Shown: piece after piece, positions 23,812 through 31,360 of the stretch
Layout of the letters: every line of letters begins with the position of its first letter
Numbering within the stretch: position 1 is the first letter of the stretch
NCBI RefSeq assembly: GCF_046036945.1
Contig: NZ_JBJQOQ010000003.1
Span: 1-64,000, forward strand
Source: Brevibacillus_C sp046036945
GTDB taxonomy: Bacteria > Bacillota > Bacilli > Brevibacillales > Brevibacillaceae
DNA length: 64,000 nucleotides
Direction of reading: 5' to 3'
Position numbers and translations under genes: made by a program
The notes under the pieces: model-generated
Told to the model about the DNA's origin: nothing
What the model saw: only the letters and a program-made list of their open reading frames with translations
Database searches by the model: none

Positions 23812-25137
23812 TTACAATTTCGCAGTAACCTCATTCTGACTTAAGGAATTTTCAAAATGCCCCTGCTCTTTGGGGTTGCGTAAAAGCGAAACCGAGATAA
23901 AAGAGGCTACGCTTAGAACGCACGCAAAGACAGCAAGTGGAACCCAGGAATTATTGTAAGTACTTAACAAGAAGGTTGCGACAATTGGTGCTGTTCCTCC
24001 AAATAAAGCCGAACCTGTTTGATAGCCAAGGGTTATTCCTGTGTAACCCACATTCGTATGAAACATTTCAGAGAACATTGTTCCGATAATGCTTGCAATC
24101 GAAGACCAAAAAATCCCCAGGGCCATAATCGAAACGGCATATACCCAAAAAACAGACTTTAACGAAAGCAAGTAATAATAGGGGAAAGAAAAGATAGCAA
24201 GAGCGAATGCCCCTAGCAGGAAAACACGCTTACGTCCAATTTTGTCAGATAAGATTCCCATTAATGGAATACAGATCGTTGTAACGAGGGTAGCAATGGT
24301 GATGACATTTAACGTTGTCGTTCTTGTAAAGCCGATATTGGTAGCATAGCCGATAAAAAATGTAGTAAATAAATAGAACGGTCCTACCTCTACACATTTG
24401 GCCCCTAATGAAATCAGAACGGCTCTCCAGTGATGGCGGAGTACAACAAAGAGAGGAATTTTCACTACATTTCCTTTTTCTTTTTCTTTATTGAAAGCCT
24501 CCGTTTCCCCAAGCCCCATCCGTATCCACAGACCAACCACTACTAAAAGTGCACTCAGCAAGAAAGGAATTCTCCAGCCCCACGATAAAAATTGCTGATC
24601 GGGTAATAAACTCATTAGTGAAATAGAGAATGTTCCAATTAACATACCGAGCGGGATTCCCATAGCCGGAAAGCTTCCAAAAAAGCCTCGCTTTTCTTTT
24701 GGTGCAGATTCAACCGCCAGCAGAACCGCCCCTCCCCATTCTCCACCAAGCGCAACCCCTTGAACGAGACGCAGGGTCACAAGTAGAATCGGTGCCAAAA
24801 CTCCAATGGTACTATACGTTGGTAATAATCCAATACATACAGTAGAAATTCCCATTAAGACCAGAGAGATGACAAGCGTATTTTTTCTGCCAAATTTGTC
24901 ACCCATATGGCTAAAAATAAGACCACCTAGAGGCCGTACGAAAAAGGTGACGCCGAAAGATGCATAGGCAAGCAACAAACTCACAAAAGGATTATCGCTT
25001 GGAAAAAACAATTTGTTAAACACAAGTGAAGCAACTGTTCCATAAAGAAAGAAATCGTAGAATTCGATCGTGCTGCCAATTAAAGTAGCAAACAGCACTC
25101 TTTTGGATTTTACAGCAGGTTGTCCTTCCCTTTTCAT
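23812..25137 (-). CDS. MHS-family MFS transporter
   Basis: A 441-residue metabolite:H+ symporter-type transporter (ShiA/KgtP/PcaK-like) with 12 membrane helices. Family blocks: STIEFYDFFLYG, FFVRPLGGLIFSHMGDKFGRK (motif A), LRLVQGVALGGEWGGAVLL and LLSDKIGRKR-like ILSDKIGRKRVF. Members import carboxylates and aromatic acids, so it probably takes up the substrate of the neighbouring monooxygenase pathway. ATG 25137 is six bases after GAGGAGG; the in-frame TTG 25152 lies within the ribosome site. Last gene of the hpaB operon. Confidence 0.88.
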   Translation of the reverse strand: MKREGQPAVKSKRVLFATLIGSTIEFYDFFLYGTVASLVFNKLFFPSDNPFVSLLLAYASFGVTFFVRPLGGLIFSHMGDKFGRKNTLVISLVLMGISTVCIGLLPTYSTIGVLAPILLVTLRLVQGVALGGEWGGAVLLAVESAPKEKRGFFGSFPAMGIPLGMLIGTFSISLMSLLPDQQFLSWGWRIPFLLSALLVVVGLWIRMGLGETEAFNKEKEKGNVVKIPLFVVLRHHWRAVLISLGAKCVEVGPFYLFTTFFIGYATNIGFTRTTTLNVITIATLVTTICIPLMGILSDKIGRKRVFLLGAFALAIFSFPYYYLLSLKSVFWVYAVSIMALGIFWSSIASIIGTMFSEMFHTNVGYTGITLGYQTGSALFGGTAPIVATFLLSTYNNSWVPLAVFACVLSVASFISVSLLRNPKEQGHFENSLSQNEVTAKL

Positions 25138-25283
25138 AAAATGCCTCCTCAAGCCTTGTACCGATTGTTATGGACCTTGATCAAGGGTGAGCTCTGTTAA
25201 CGAAATAACCCTCCCATCTGGAAATAGGCATCTTGTTTTTGCGTGTGAATTTCCAAATAGGAGGGATCTTGATTTACGTTACA

Positions 25284-25628
25284 TTACTTGACGTAATAAC
25301 GAACTTCAAAAATTTTGCAGCCATTCGGAGATTTCCACGGCCCGTGTTTCATCCCTGGAGGGCGGCATGCCACCATTCCTTGCGTAAACTCTTCATTTAA
25401 TTCCAAATCGATAATGGATCCTTCAATAATATAAAGCTCCTCCCAAAAATCATGAAGTTGAACACCATTCGGGGAAGTATCCGTACCTGGTTCGAATTGC
25501 AGGATGCGCGTTGCTACATTCTTTTCCGGATCTAACGCAATTATTCTTTCTGTAAGTCCATTAACACTACTGAATGGTGTTGCTTCAAACTTGCGATAAT
25601 CGGTAAATTCCAACTCTGGCTTTGCCAT
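25284..25628 (-). CDS. Cupin-domain protein
   Basis: A 114-residue single cupin of the ChrR/anti-sigma-like group. FEPGTDTSP, HDFWEELYIIEGSIID (first cupin motif, one His and two Glu) and PPGMKHGPW (second motif His) can form a metal site. It could be a small dioxygenase, isomerase or lyase in the pathway. GAGGAGG precedes the ATG, and only two bases separate it from the DUF2848 gene upstream, so the two are translationally linked. Confidence 0.8.
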   Translation of the reverse strand: MAKPELEFTDYRKFEATPFSSVNGLTERIIALDPEKNVATRILQFEPGTDTSPNGVQLHDFWEELYIIEGSIIDLELNEEFTQGMVACRPPGMKHGPWKSPNGCKIFEVRYYVK

Positions 25629-25630
25629 CT

Positions 25631-26305
25631 TTATTCCTCCTCAGCGTCTTTTAATAACTTCATGTTGTATTTTAATTGAATCGTGTTGCCATTTTTCGGG
25701 TCACGAAGCTCGGCAACGAAGGTTCCCCCGTAGAGGAATGTTCCGGTATGTAGTGGCAAAGTCCCACAGAATACGGCCATTCCCTTGCTCTCATAATCGC
25801 GTTCACGCAAAATTTGGAGCAGCTCGTCCGGGTTCAGAAAACTTCCTAATTTCCCCTTCTGATATTCATGCCGAACCCCATCTTTGATTATCCAACTCTC
25901 CATCTCGATTTCATCCCAGTAATCCCTGACCTGGTCTAACGGCCATACTTGGGAAGAAACTGGCTTTAAGCAAACTTGCTTCGATTTTTGAATCGAGGTC
26001 GCTTCCAACACCCGATCCGTATGATCGCTGCCGAGCCCCAGATACCATACTCCATTCACATCCAGTAATACAGCCTCGGCTTCGCCACTGCTATGGTTGT
26101 GAACGACAGTAATTTCCTCGGTCACCTGCATAAGTTCCGGCGTTAGGTCGTAAATCATCGGAACACGTGGCGGAGCCGGGATTCCCAGTTCTTTTAGTTC
26201 GTCAATATGCTGCTGAACAGCCTTTTGGTCTTTTCCTGTATAACCAGCAATAATCAATCTGGTCGGTTTCCATTGCAGCTCGATCCCATTGCTATAAATT
26301 TGCAT
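25631..26305 (-). CDS. DUF2848 family protein (fumarylacetoacetase-like)
   Basis: A 224-residue protein matching DUF2848: LIIAGYTGKDQKAVQQHI, ELGIPAPPRVPMIYDL, SSGEAEAVLLDVNGVWYLG, GLGSDHTDR, KPVSSQVWPLDQV and GTLPLHTGTFLYG. These relatives of fumarylacetoacetate hydrolase are often found in aromatic and pyridine catabolic clusters, but I know of no assigned reaction. A hydrolase or decarboxylase step on a ring-cleavage product is plausible. AAGGAG stands 13 bases before the ATG. In the hpaB operon. Confidence 0.75.
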   Translation of the reverse strand: MQIYSNGIELQWKPTRLIIAGYTGKDQKAVQQHIDELKELGIPAPPRVPMIYDLTPELMQVTEEITVVHNHSSGEAEAVLLDVNGVWYLGLGSDHTDRVLEATSIQKSKQVCLKPVSSQVWPLDQVRDYWDEIEMESWIIKDGVRHEYQKGKLGSFLNPDELLQILRERDYESKGMAVFCGTLPLHTGTFLYGGTFVAELRDPKNGNTIQLKYNMKLLKDAEEE

Positions 26306-26334
26306 ATGTAATGTTTTCTCTCCTTACTGAGGAT

Positions 26335-27108
26335 TTAAGTCAATACCCGGTGTTTCAACTGCGGGAAAGTCTCTCTGATGTGTTGGATTTGCTTCAGATT
26401 GATTTCCGCTTTCACAATTGTCTCCTGCTCTCCCCCTGAGGCGATAACAGTACCCCACGGGTCGACTACCTGGCTGTGACCTCCTAAGAAAGTGCCTCTG
26501 GTGGTACCGGCACAGTTACTGGAAATCAAATAACACTGATTTTCTAAAGCCCTGACCTGATTAAACAGGTTCCAGTGCATCAGACGTCGATGCGGCCAAG
26601 CGGATGTCACCAGCAGCAGCTCGGCTCCCTGATCAACCTGCCTGCGGAATTGTTCGGGAAATCGCAAATCGTAACAGGTAGCCAAACCCACTTTGCCGAA
26701 TTTTGTATCTACCACCGTAACCTCGTCCCCACGGGTTAATAGTTTCCCTTCGTCCGAGCCGTAACGGAACAAATGTATTTTACGGTATGTTGCGATCCGG
26801 TGTCCTTGCGGGTCATACATCACGCTTGTGTTATAAAGATTCTCGCCGTCTTTTTCAACAAAACTTCCGGCAAAAAGGTAAGTTCCCAATGCCCTCGCTT
26901 TTGCGGAAAACGTCTCATCAAAATGCCCGTCTATCGGTTCAGATTCCTCCAGATACCGCTCGAAGGAAAAGTAGCCGGTTGCCCAGATTTCCGGCAATAC
27001 AAGCAGATCGTATCCCTCCAGCTCGTCAAGCATCGATCCGACTCTATGGATGCGCTGTGCTTTCGTCTCATCGTCCTTGATTTCAACTTGAACGGATGCA
27101 ACTTTCAT
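26335..27108 (-). CDS. Nitrilase-superfamily carbon-nitrogen hydrolase
   Basis: A 257-residue amidase of the omega-amidase/NIT2-like branch. The catalytic triad is complete: Glu-40 in LVLPEIW, Lys-110 in YRKIHLF, and the nucleophile Cys-145 in ATCYDLRFPE. It would hydrolyse a primary amide (or similar C-N bond) to acid and ammonia. AAAGGAAG before the ATG. Between hpaB and the DUF2848 gene, it implies that the pathway intermediate carries an amide nitrogen, as when an N-heteroaromatic ring is opened. Confidence 0.9.
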   Translation of the reverse strand: MKVASVQVEIKDDETKAQRIHRVGSMLDELEGYDLLVLPEIWATGYFSFERYLEESEPIDGHFDETFSAKARALGTYLFAGSFVEKDGENLYNTSVMYDPQGHRIATYRKIHLFRYGSDEGKLLTRGDEVTVVDTKFGKVGLATCYDLRFPEQFRRQVDQGAELLLVTSAWPHRRLMHWNLFNQVRALENQCYLISSNCAGTTRGTFLGGHSQVVDPWGTVIASGGEQETIVKAEINLKQIQHIRETFPQLKHRVLT

Positions 27109-27143
27109 ATTGGTTCACTTCCTTTTTCAATTTTCAGTTGGCC

Positions 27144-28592
27144 CTATGGGTTTGGAAGTTCGTACGAATCCAGAAAACGATTTACGAGATCAACTGCTTC
27201 GTGATAACCGTAGTTTCGAAATGAGTATCCTTTCACTACGAACGGCGCCCCGTTATAAAACATTTCGTACTGTTGATGGCGTCCACCGAATTCAGAACCA
27301 ATAATATCCCAGGCTAATTTAAATAATTGAATTTTTTGTGTTGAATCAGCGTTCCCACTGCGGATGTATTTCTTGATGTCTGCTGCCGTGTTAGGATTGA
27401 TAAGTTCTTTGTAAGTAGACGGTCCTTGCAGGACTCCGCCTCCCGCTAATTCGCGCAAAATTTTAATGACACTGGAATAGATCGTATCCTGCATACCGAC
27501 AATACCGTACAGGAAACGAGGATTGGGACGAACTACTCCATTTTCGTCATGTAGACAATGGTATTCGGAAGCGAGCATCATCCCTTCCACACATGATGCA
27601 ACAGAGGCAAGTTCCCCTAACTTTTCCTGCACTTGCGGGAATTTATCAGTCCCGTTCATTTCTGCGATTTTCCGTGCAACACCGATTACAAATTTCAGTT
27701 TTGTGGCAAAGCGGATTTGTGCCTGGTTATTACCAAGCGCGTGTGCCGGTGTCTCGTGGAATTGCGCCCGAACGATATCTATATTTTTGTAGATGAATAC
27801 ATGCTTCCATGGAATGAATACATCGTCAAATACGACAAAAGAATCACTTTCATCAAACTGCGTCGACAGTGGATAATCGAAAGTGCTAGGTTTGTTTTGC
27901 GCATAGCTCGGGCGTGCATACAATTTCAGCCCAGGTGCGTCCATAGGTACGGCAAAAGAAATGGCGTAGTCTTCGTCTCCCGGGCGAAGCGGGGAAATAA
28001 CACTGCAGAACAAGTAATCGCTTACGGCAGAGCCAGTTCCCAACATTTGCGAACCGCGAATAACAATGCCATCTTCGAGTTCTTCATATACGGCCATGGC
28101 CACATATTTTTCATCCAATTCATGTGCTGCCTTACTGCGATCGACCTGCGGCGGAATGATGACATAAGACACATAAAGGTCATTGTCTCTTACTTGCTTA
28201 TAAAAGTTGACAATATTGTCCTTAAAACATTGGCCTCCCCGTTCAAATACGTGGGATGCGCCAGCAAAACTTGCCAGAAAAGCTGCAACGTGATCGGGAC
28301 TACGGCCTACAAAACCACATGTGGCTTCTGCCCATTTACTGATAGCCTCTCTTCGTTCTTTCAGATCCTCACGACTTCTCGGAATCATATAAATTTTGTT
28401 GGCGATCGTGCCGTCTTCCGTCACATACGTCATATTGCTTTTCTCATCTGCAGAGATGTCGTAAAGTTTTGCCACAGTATTGATAATCCCGGTAAATGCG
28501 GGATGATTTGTTACATCCTGTACACGTTCTCCGTCAATATAAATACAACGGTTATTCTTCAGCGAATCAATATACTGCTGTCCTGTTCTCAT
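27144..28592 (-). CDS. hpaB: HpaB-type FADH2-dependent aromatic monooxygenase
   Basis: A 482-residue large component of the 4-hydroxyphenylacetate 3-monooxygenase family. Conserved stretches include IYIDGERVQDVTNHPAF, the IPRSREDLKERR segment, GFVGRSPDHVAA, RGSQMLGTGSAVSDY, and near the end LRELAGGGVLQGP. Reduced FAD from a reductase is used to hydroxylate a phenol or hydroxylated heterocycle next to its OH. The symbol is a family name; the actual substrate is unknown. AAGGATG before the ATG. First gene of a five-gene operon, with an operator-like palindrome 53 bases upstream. Confidence 0.85.
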   Translation of the reverse strand: MRTGQQYIDSLKNNRCIYIDGERVQDVTNHPAFTGIINTVAKLYDISADEKSNMTYVTEDGTIANKIYMIPRSREDLKERREAISKWAEATCGFVGRSPDHVAAFLASFAGASHVFERGGQCFKDNIVNFYKQVRDNDLYVSYVIIPPQVDRSKAAHELDEKYVAMAVYEELEDGIVIRGSQMLGTGSAVSDYLFCSVISPLRPGDEDYAISFAVPMDAPGLKLYARPSYAQNKPSTFDYPLSTQFDESDSFVVFDDVFIPWKHVFIYKNIDIVRAQFHETPAHALGNNQAQIRFATKLKFVIGVARKIAEMNGTDKFPQVQEKLGELASVASCVEGMMLASEYHCLHDENGVVRPNPRFLYGIVGMQDTIYSSVIKILRELAGGGVLQGPSTYKELINPNTAADIKKYIRSGNADSTQKIQLFKLAWDIIGSEFGGRHQQYEMFYNGAPFVVKGYSFRNYGYHEAVDLVNRFLDSYELPNP

Positions 28593-28634
28593 GTCGCCAC
28601 ATCCTTCAGGATAATTATTTCATAATTAGTGTTA

Positions 28635-28652
28635 TGTATTGTGTATACACAA
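28635..28652 (+). promoter_or_regulatory. Operator-like site upstream of hpaB
   Basis: TGTATTGTGTATACACAA contains the 14-base palindrome TTGTGTATACACAA and is identical over 16 bases to 23628-23643. It is centred 53 bases upstream of the hpaB start. Confidence 0.7.
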
Positions 28653-28691
28653 CAAGCGGTAAAAAACTCTTTCCGGAAGTTTGAATGATGA

Positions 28692-29141
28692 TCAGCTGTA
28701 GATGATGTCCCTAACTTCTTTATCGAGCTTTTTAGCAAGCTCAGCATTATATGTTTTGATAAATGACGGTTCCGTGACGACCTTTCCGCCATAAAAGATA
28801 ATGTCCCGAACCTCTTGAACATCCACTTCAAGAATAGCTAGTTTGAGAGTGGTCCCCTCTGTCTGTCTATTTTTTATCGCTGCTTTACCAACGATGGAGT
28901 ATACGCTTTCAAGACCGATAAAAGTAAGAACTAACCTGGGATCATTCTCCAAAATGCTCACAAATTCAGATTTGGCATCGATTGCAAAGCGAATCTTCCT
29001 CTCATTAATGGCATACACCCAAGATAATGCAGTAGTGTAGACCCTTTCGCTTTCCTTATGTATAACGTTTAGTAGCACGATTGTACTTCCCTGAATCAGA
29101 GAAACCATATCCTGGCTTAATTCTTCAACAGGTTTACCCAT
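28692..29141 (-). CDS. FMN split-barrel (pyridoxamine 5'-phosphate oxidase-like) protein
   Basis: A 149-residue protein with the PNPOx-like split-barrel pattern (STIVLLNVI, YTTALSWVYAINERKIRFAID, DPRLVLTFIG, SIVGKAAIK). Small members bind FMN, F420 or haem. It might be a flavin reductase partner for the HpaB-type enzyme or an accessory protein; it lacks the clear signature of HpaC. AGGGGG stands nine bases before the ATG. It lies 100 bases upstream of hpaB on the same strand; the operator lies between them. Confidence 0.65.
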   Translation of the reverse strand: MGKPVEELSQDMVSLIQGSTIVLLNVIHKESERVYTTALSWVYAINERKIRFAIDAKSEFVSILENDPRLVLTFIGLESVYSIVGKAAIKNRQTEGTTLKLAILEVDVQEVRDIIFYGGKVVTEPSFIKTYNAELAKKLDKEVRDIIYS

Positions 29142-29352
29142 GTATTCAATCCCCCTGCTTCATTGTGATAGATTCGTTCGTTTTTAATCGGATACGCTGA
29201 TGCCATCCTTCCATAGCTATGTGCTATGAACAGCATAGCCACTAATGCTAGAATATAAGCTGAAGGCACCACTATTTGCGTTATCTGTGCTATAATCCCA
29301 TAAGTGCTAAAGACAACCAAAGTTAGCGCGCGTTCCAAGCGAAATCTTCCAA
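29117..29352 (-). pseudogene. 5' remnant of a second APC permease gene
   Basis: The ribosome site and start region (AGGAGGAACGCCTATTGGAAG) and the following codons copy the 5' end of the intact permease at 22528. The block VFSTYGIIAQITQIVVPSAY, then ILALVAMLFIAHSYGRMASA, aligns with it after an internal deletion of about 40 bases and a frameshift. It runs out after AYPI. Its 3' end overlaps the start of the FMN-barrel gene. Confidence 0.8.
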
Positions 29353-29469
29353 TAGGCGTTCCTCCTTCTGTATGATGTGGTTATTCTTTTTTGTGGTGAG
29401 GAGCAGCCTTTTAACCGCTTTCCTTCCTGACTGTTCAAAAAGTCTGTGAATTTTCTAGCTCCATATTAG

Positions 29470-29500
29470 TAGGTGGACTTATCTATAGGGCAACCACCTA
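29470..29500. promoter_or_regulatory. Inverted repeat upstream of the MerR fusion gene
   Basis: TAGGTGG (29470-29476) and CCACCTA (29494-29500), 17-base spacer. Possible operator. Confidence 0.35.
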
Positions 29501-29527
29501 TTTCGAGCCGTTTTCGCGAAAAGCACG

Positions 29528-29537
29528 GAGTATACTC
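29528..29537. promoter_or_regulatory. Palindrome at the MerR fusion gene start
   Basis: GAGTATACTC, a perfect ten-base palindrome 18 bases ahead of the ATG, just before the ribosome site GGGAGGGA. Possible autoregulatory site. Confidence 0.35.
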
Positions 29538-29555
29538 TAGGGAGGGACTAACCAT

Positions 29556-30800
29556 ATGAGAATAGGTTTGTTCGCAAAGAAATTTAACGTCTCCATCGAT
29601 ACGATCCGCTATTATACCAACTTAGGCTTTTTAATCCCGATCAAAAAGGAATCCTACTATGAGTACGATCAGACATGTGAAGACGATATGACCTTCATTA
29701 CTCAATTGAAATCGCTTCACTTCACGTTAAATGAAATCGACAATATCCTGAAGGTGAAGCGTGTTACGTTATTACGCGATCCCGACGATTGGGAAAGGTT
29801 CGTGCAGCTGTTAGAAACCAAGAAGGATGAGCTGACGGTGGAAATCGCGAAGCTGTATGAGGCCATGGCAAATATCGATTCGATTATCGATTCGGCCCCC
29901 CACAAAAAAGCAGAAAAGACCGTGACAGGCATTTCCATCTCACTCATCCCCTTGCTGCGCTGCCCTGTCTGCTCCGGTTCCTTCCAATTGCAAAATACGC
30001 TCATTCTGCAAGAATGCATCGTGGATGCCTCCGTCCATTGTGAATGCGGCTATCAAGCCCAGATTGACAACGGAATCTTGTACGCACCCAATCTGGATGA
30101 TTCGATCCAGAACGGGGCCTACCTGTACGAACCGAAAACCGTAAGTGAAGTAACCACCGATCTCACCCGGTTGATGGAAAAAAGCGGCAAGTTTATTTAC
30201 CAGCTACTGAAAAGTTATCCCTTGACTAACAGGGTTATTTTGGAGCCAAGCATCGACACGTTTGTCCTTCTGCCCAAATACCTTCATTTACTTCAGGATG
30301 ACGCCTTGTATATTTTTTGCGGCAGCAACCAGGAAATGGTAGAGAAGCTGAAGGGAAAAATCACGTTCATCAATCCCAAGTTAAAGGTGCTCTACATCGT
30401 CAACACATCGCTGCATTTGCCGATTTCGTGCAATAGCGTGGACTATATTATCGATAGCCTGTCGTTCAACGACTACGCGCTATTTAATCCAGTCTTTCCA
30501 CTTGCCAAGCTCAACCGGTATTGCAAAGACGAAACCACTATTATCGGAATTTTTTCGCATTACAAAAACGGTGCGAAATCAATTCAAAAAATGTACGAGA
30601 TGTATCCGAATGCTTTACCGTTAAACTTTGAAAAAGGATTTATCCAAACCCATATGGAAGGGTACGACTTTGAACTGATTGAAACGATTTCGATTGGTGA
30701 AACCAAGCAACCGGGGATTTATATCGAGCATCATGTCGGGGAGGAAAGCTTTCACGTTGTAGGGTATATCGCCAAAAAAAAGGGTGTCCCAAAAGCCTAG
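29556..30800 (+). CDS. MerR-family regulator fused to a zinc-ribbon and degenerate methyltransferase domain
   Basis: A 414-residue protein in three parts. Residues 1-115: MerR HTH (FNVSIDTIRYYTNLGFL) and dimerisation helix. Residues about 130-175: a four-cysteine ribbon (LRCPVCSGSF ... HCECGYQAQIDNGIL) like the N-terminal zinc module of RlmA-type rRNA methyltransferases. Residues about 200-405: a fold resembling a class I methyltransferase (VDYIIDSLSFNDYA; ETTIIGIFSHYKNG) but without a clear GxGxG S-adenosylmethionine loop. It may sense a nucleotide-like ligand or a drug. Its last codons, KKKGVPKA, lie inside the repeated terminator-like element, so the C-terminus may have been replaced. Confidence 0.75.
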   Translation: MRIGLFAKKFNVSIDTIRYYTNLGFLIPIKKESYYEYDQTCEDDMTFITQLKSLHFTLNEIDNILKVKRVTLLRDPDDWERFVQLLETKKDELTVEIAKLYEAMANIDSIIDSAPHKKAEKTVTGISISLIPLLRCPVCSGSFQLQNTLILQECIVDASVHCECGYQAQIDNGILYAPNLDDSIQNGAYLYEPKTVSEVTTDLTRLMEKSGKFIYQLLKSYPLTNRVILEPSIDTFVLLPKYLHLLQDDALYIFCGSNQEMVEKLKGKITFINPKLKVLYIVNTSLHLPISCNSVDYIIDSLSFNDYALFNPVFPLAKLNRYCKDETTIIGIFSHYKNGAKSIQKMYEMYPNALPLNFEKGFIQTHMEGYDFELIETISIGETKQPGIYIEHHVGEESFHVVGYIAKKKGVPKA

Positions 30801-30827
30801 ATTTTTAGGCTAAGGGATACCCTCTTT
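30781..30827 (+). repeat. Terminator-like repeat element, copy B
   Basis: AGGGTGTCCC ... GGGATACCCT forms the outer stem and GCCTA/TAGGC an inner hairpin, followed by CTCTTT. It differs from copy A at 19306-19353 by five bases, two of them a compensating pair. It contains the stop codon of the MerR fusion gene. Confidence 0.75.
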
Positions 30828-30983
30828 ATGAAAGTGAAGCAAGACGGTGCCATTGTCAATAAGGCTGCGTATATGATCATTGGGACTGATCTTGATGGCA
30901 ACAAGGATGTAATTCGGCGAGAGCGCGTCTGCAAAGTTCTGGATGTATTTTTCCCTGACCGGGTTGGTCAGCACCTAAAGTAA
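30828..30983 (+). pseudogene. IS256-family transposase remnant
   Basis: A 51-codon frame that joins a central transposase segment (VKQDGAIVNKAAYMIIGTDL, DGNKDV) directly to the extreme C-terminus (VFFPDRVGQHLK). Everything between, including the later catalytic residues, and the whole N-terminal part are gone. It abuts repeat copy B. A dead trace of an insertion sequence at the edge of the AT-rich island. Confidence 0.8.
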
Positions 30984-31028
30984 CGATGGTAGTTACATAA
31001 ATGTATTGACAGACCCTCGGCCTCTTTC

Positions 31029-31349
31029 TTATCGCTCAATCACAAGCTCCGCCTCGGTGCCGAAGATGCGCAGCTGGCCGCCGTCCAGCATCCCCAGATC
31101 TTCTTCCTCTGCAGGGATTTCCATCAGCAGTTCGAGCACTTCCTCTCCCTCTGCCTCAAAGAGCAGGAACAGATCTTTTCCTGCAAAATCCCCCTCAGAC
31201 AAGGACACCTGTTTCAGCACCGCCTGAAACGCTGTTACGGTCTCGTCTTCCTCTTCACCCTCCCACTGGGTAAAGGTGACTTGTGCGGGCCTGTCTGCAA
31301 ATTGCTCCTGCAGCGTATGCAGCAGCTGCTGATGCGTCTGGATTTCCAT
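31029..31349 (-). CDS. Acidic hypothetical protein
   Basis: A 106-residue, strongly acidic soluble protein starting MEIQTHQQLLHTLQEQ, with GEEEDE and EAEGEEVLELLMEIPAEEED runs and an alternating beta-strand pattern near its end (GQLRIFGTEAELVI). Not recognised. AGGAGG is five to six bases before ATG 31349. It begins 11 bases after the methyltransferase gene 31361-31969 on the same strand, so the two are probably one operon. The frame stays open upstream into the methyltransferase but only as a shadow. Confidence 0.6.
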   Translation of the reverse strand: MEIQTHQQLLHTLQEQFADRPAQVTFTQWEGEEEDETVTAFQAVLKQVSLSEGDFAGKDLFLLFEAEGEEVLELLMEIPAEEEDLGMLDGGQLRIFGTEAELVIER

Positions 31350-31360
31350 TGCGTCCTCCT

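Noticed and set aside
27633..28625. A 330-codon plus-strand frame across hpaB
   Set aside because: Overlaps a well-supported gene of known family on the other strand; residues look like random reverse translation.
22529..30800. The AT-rich region as a prophage or integrative element
   Set aside because: No integrase, phage structural genes, att-type tRNA or conjugation genes are seen; only metabolic genes and one dead IS.
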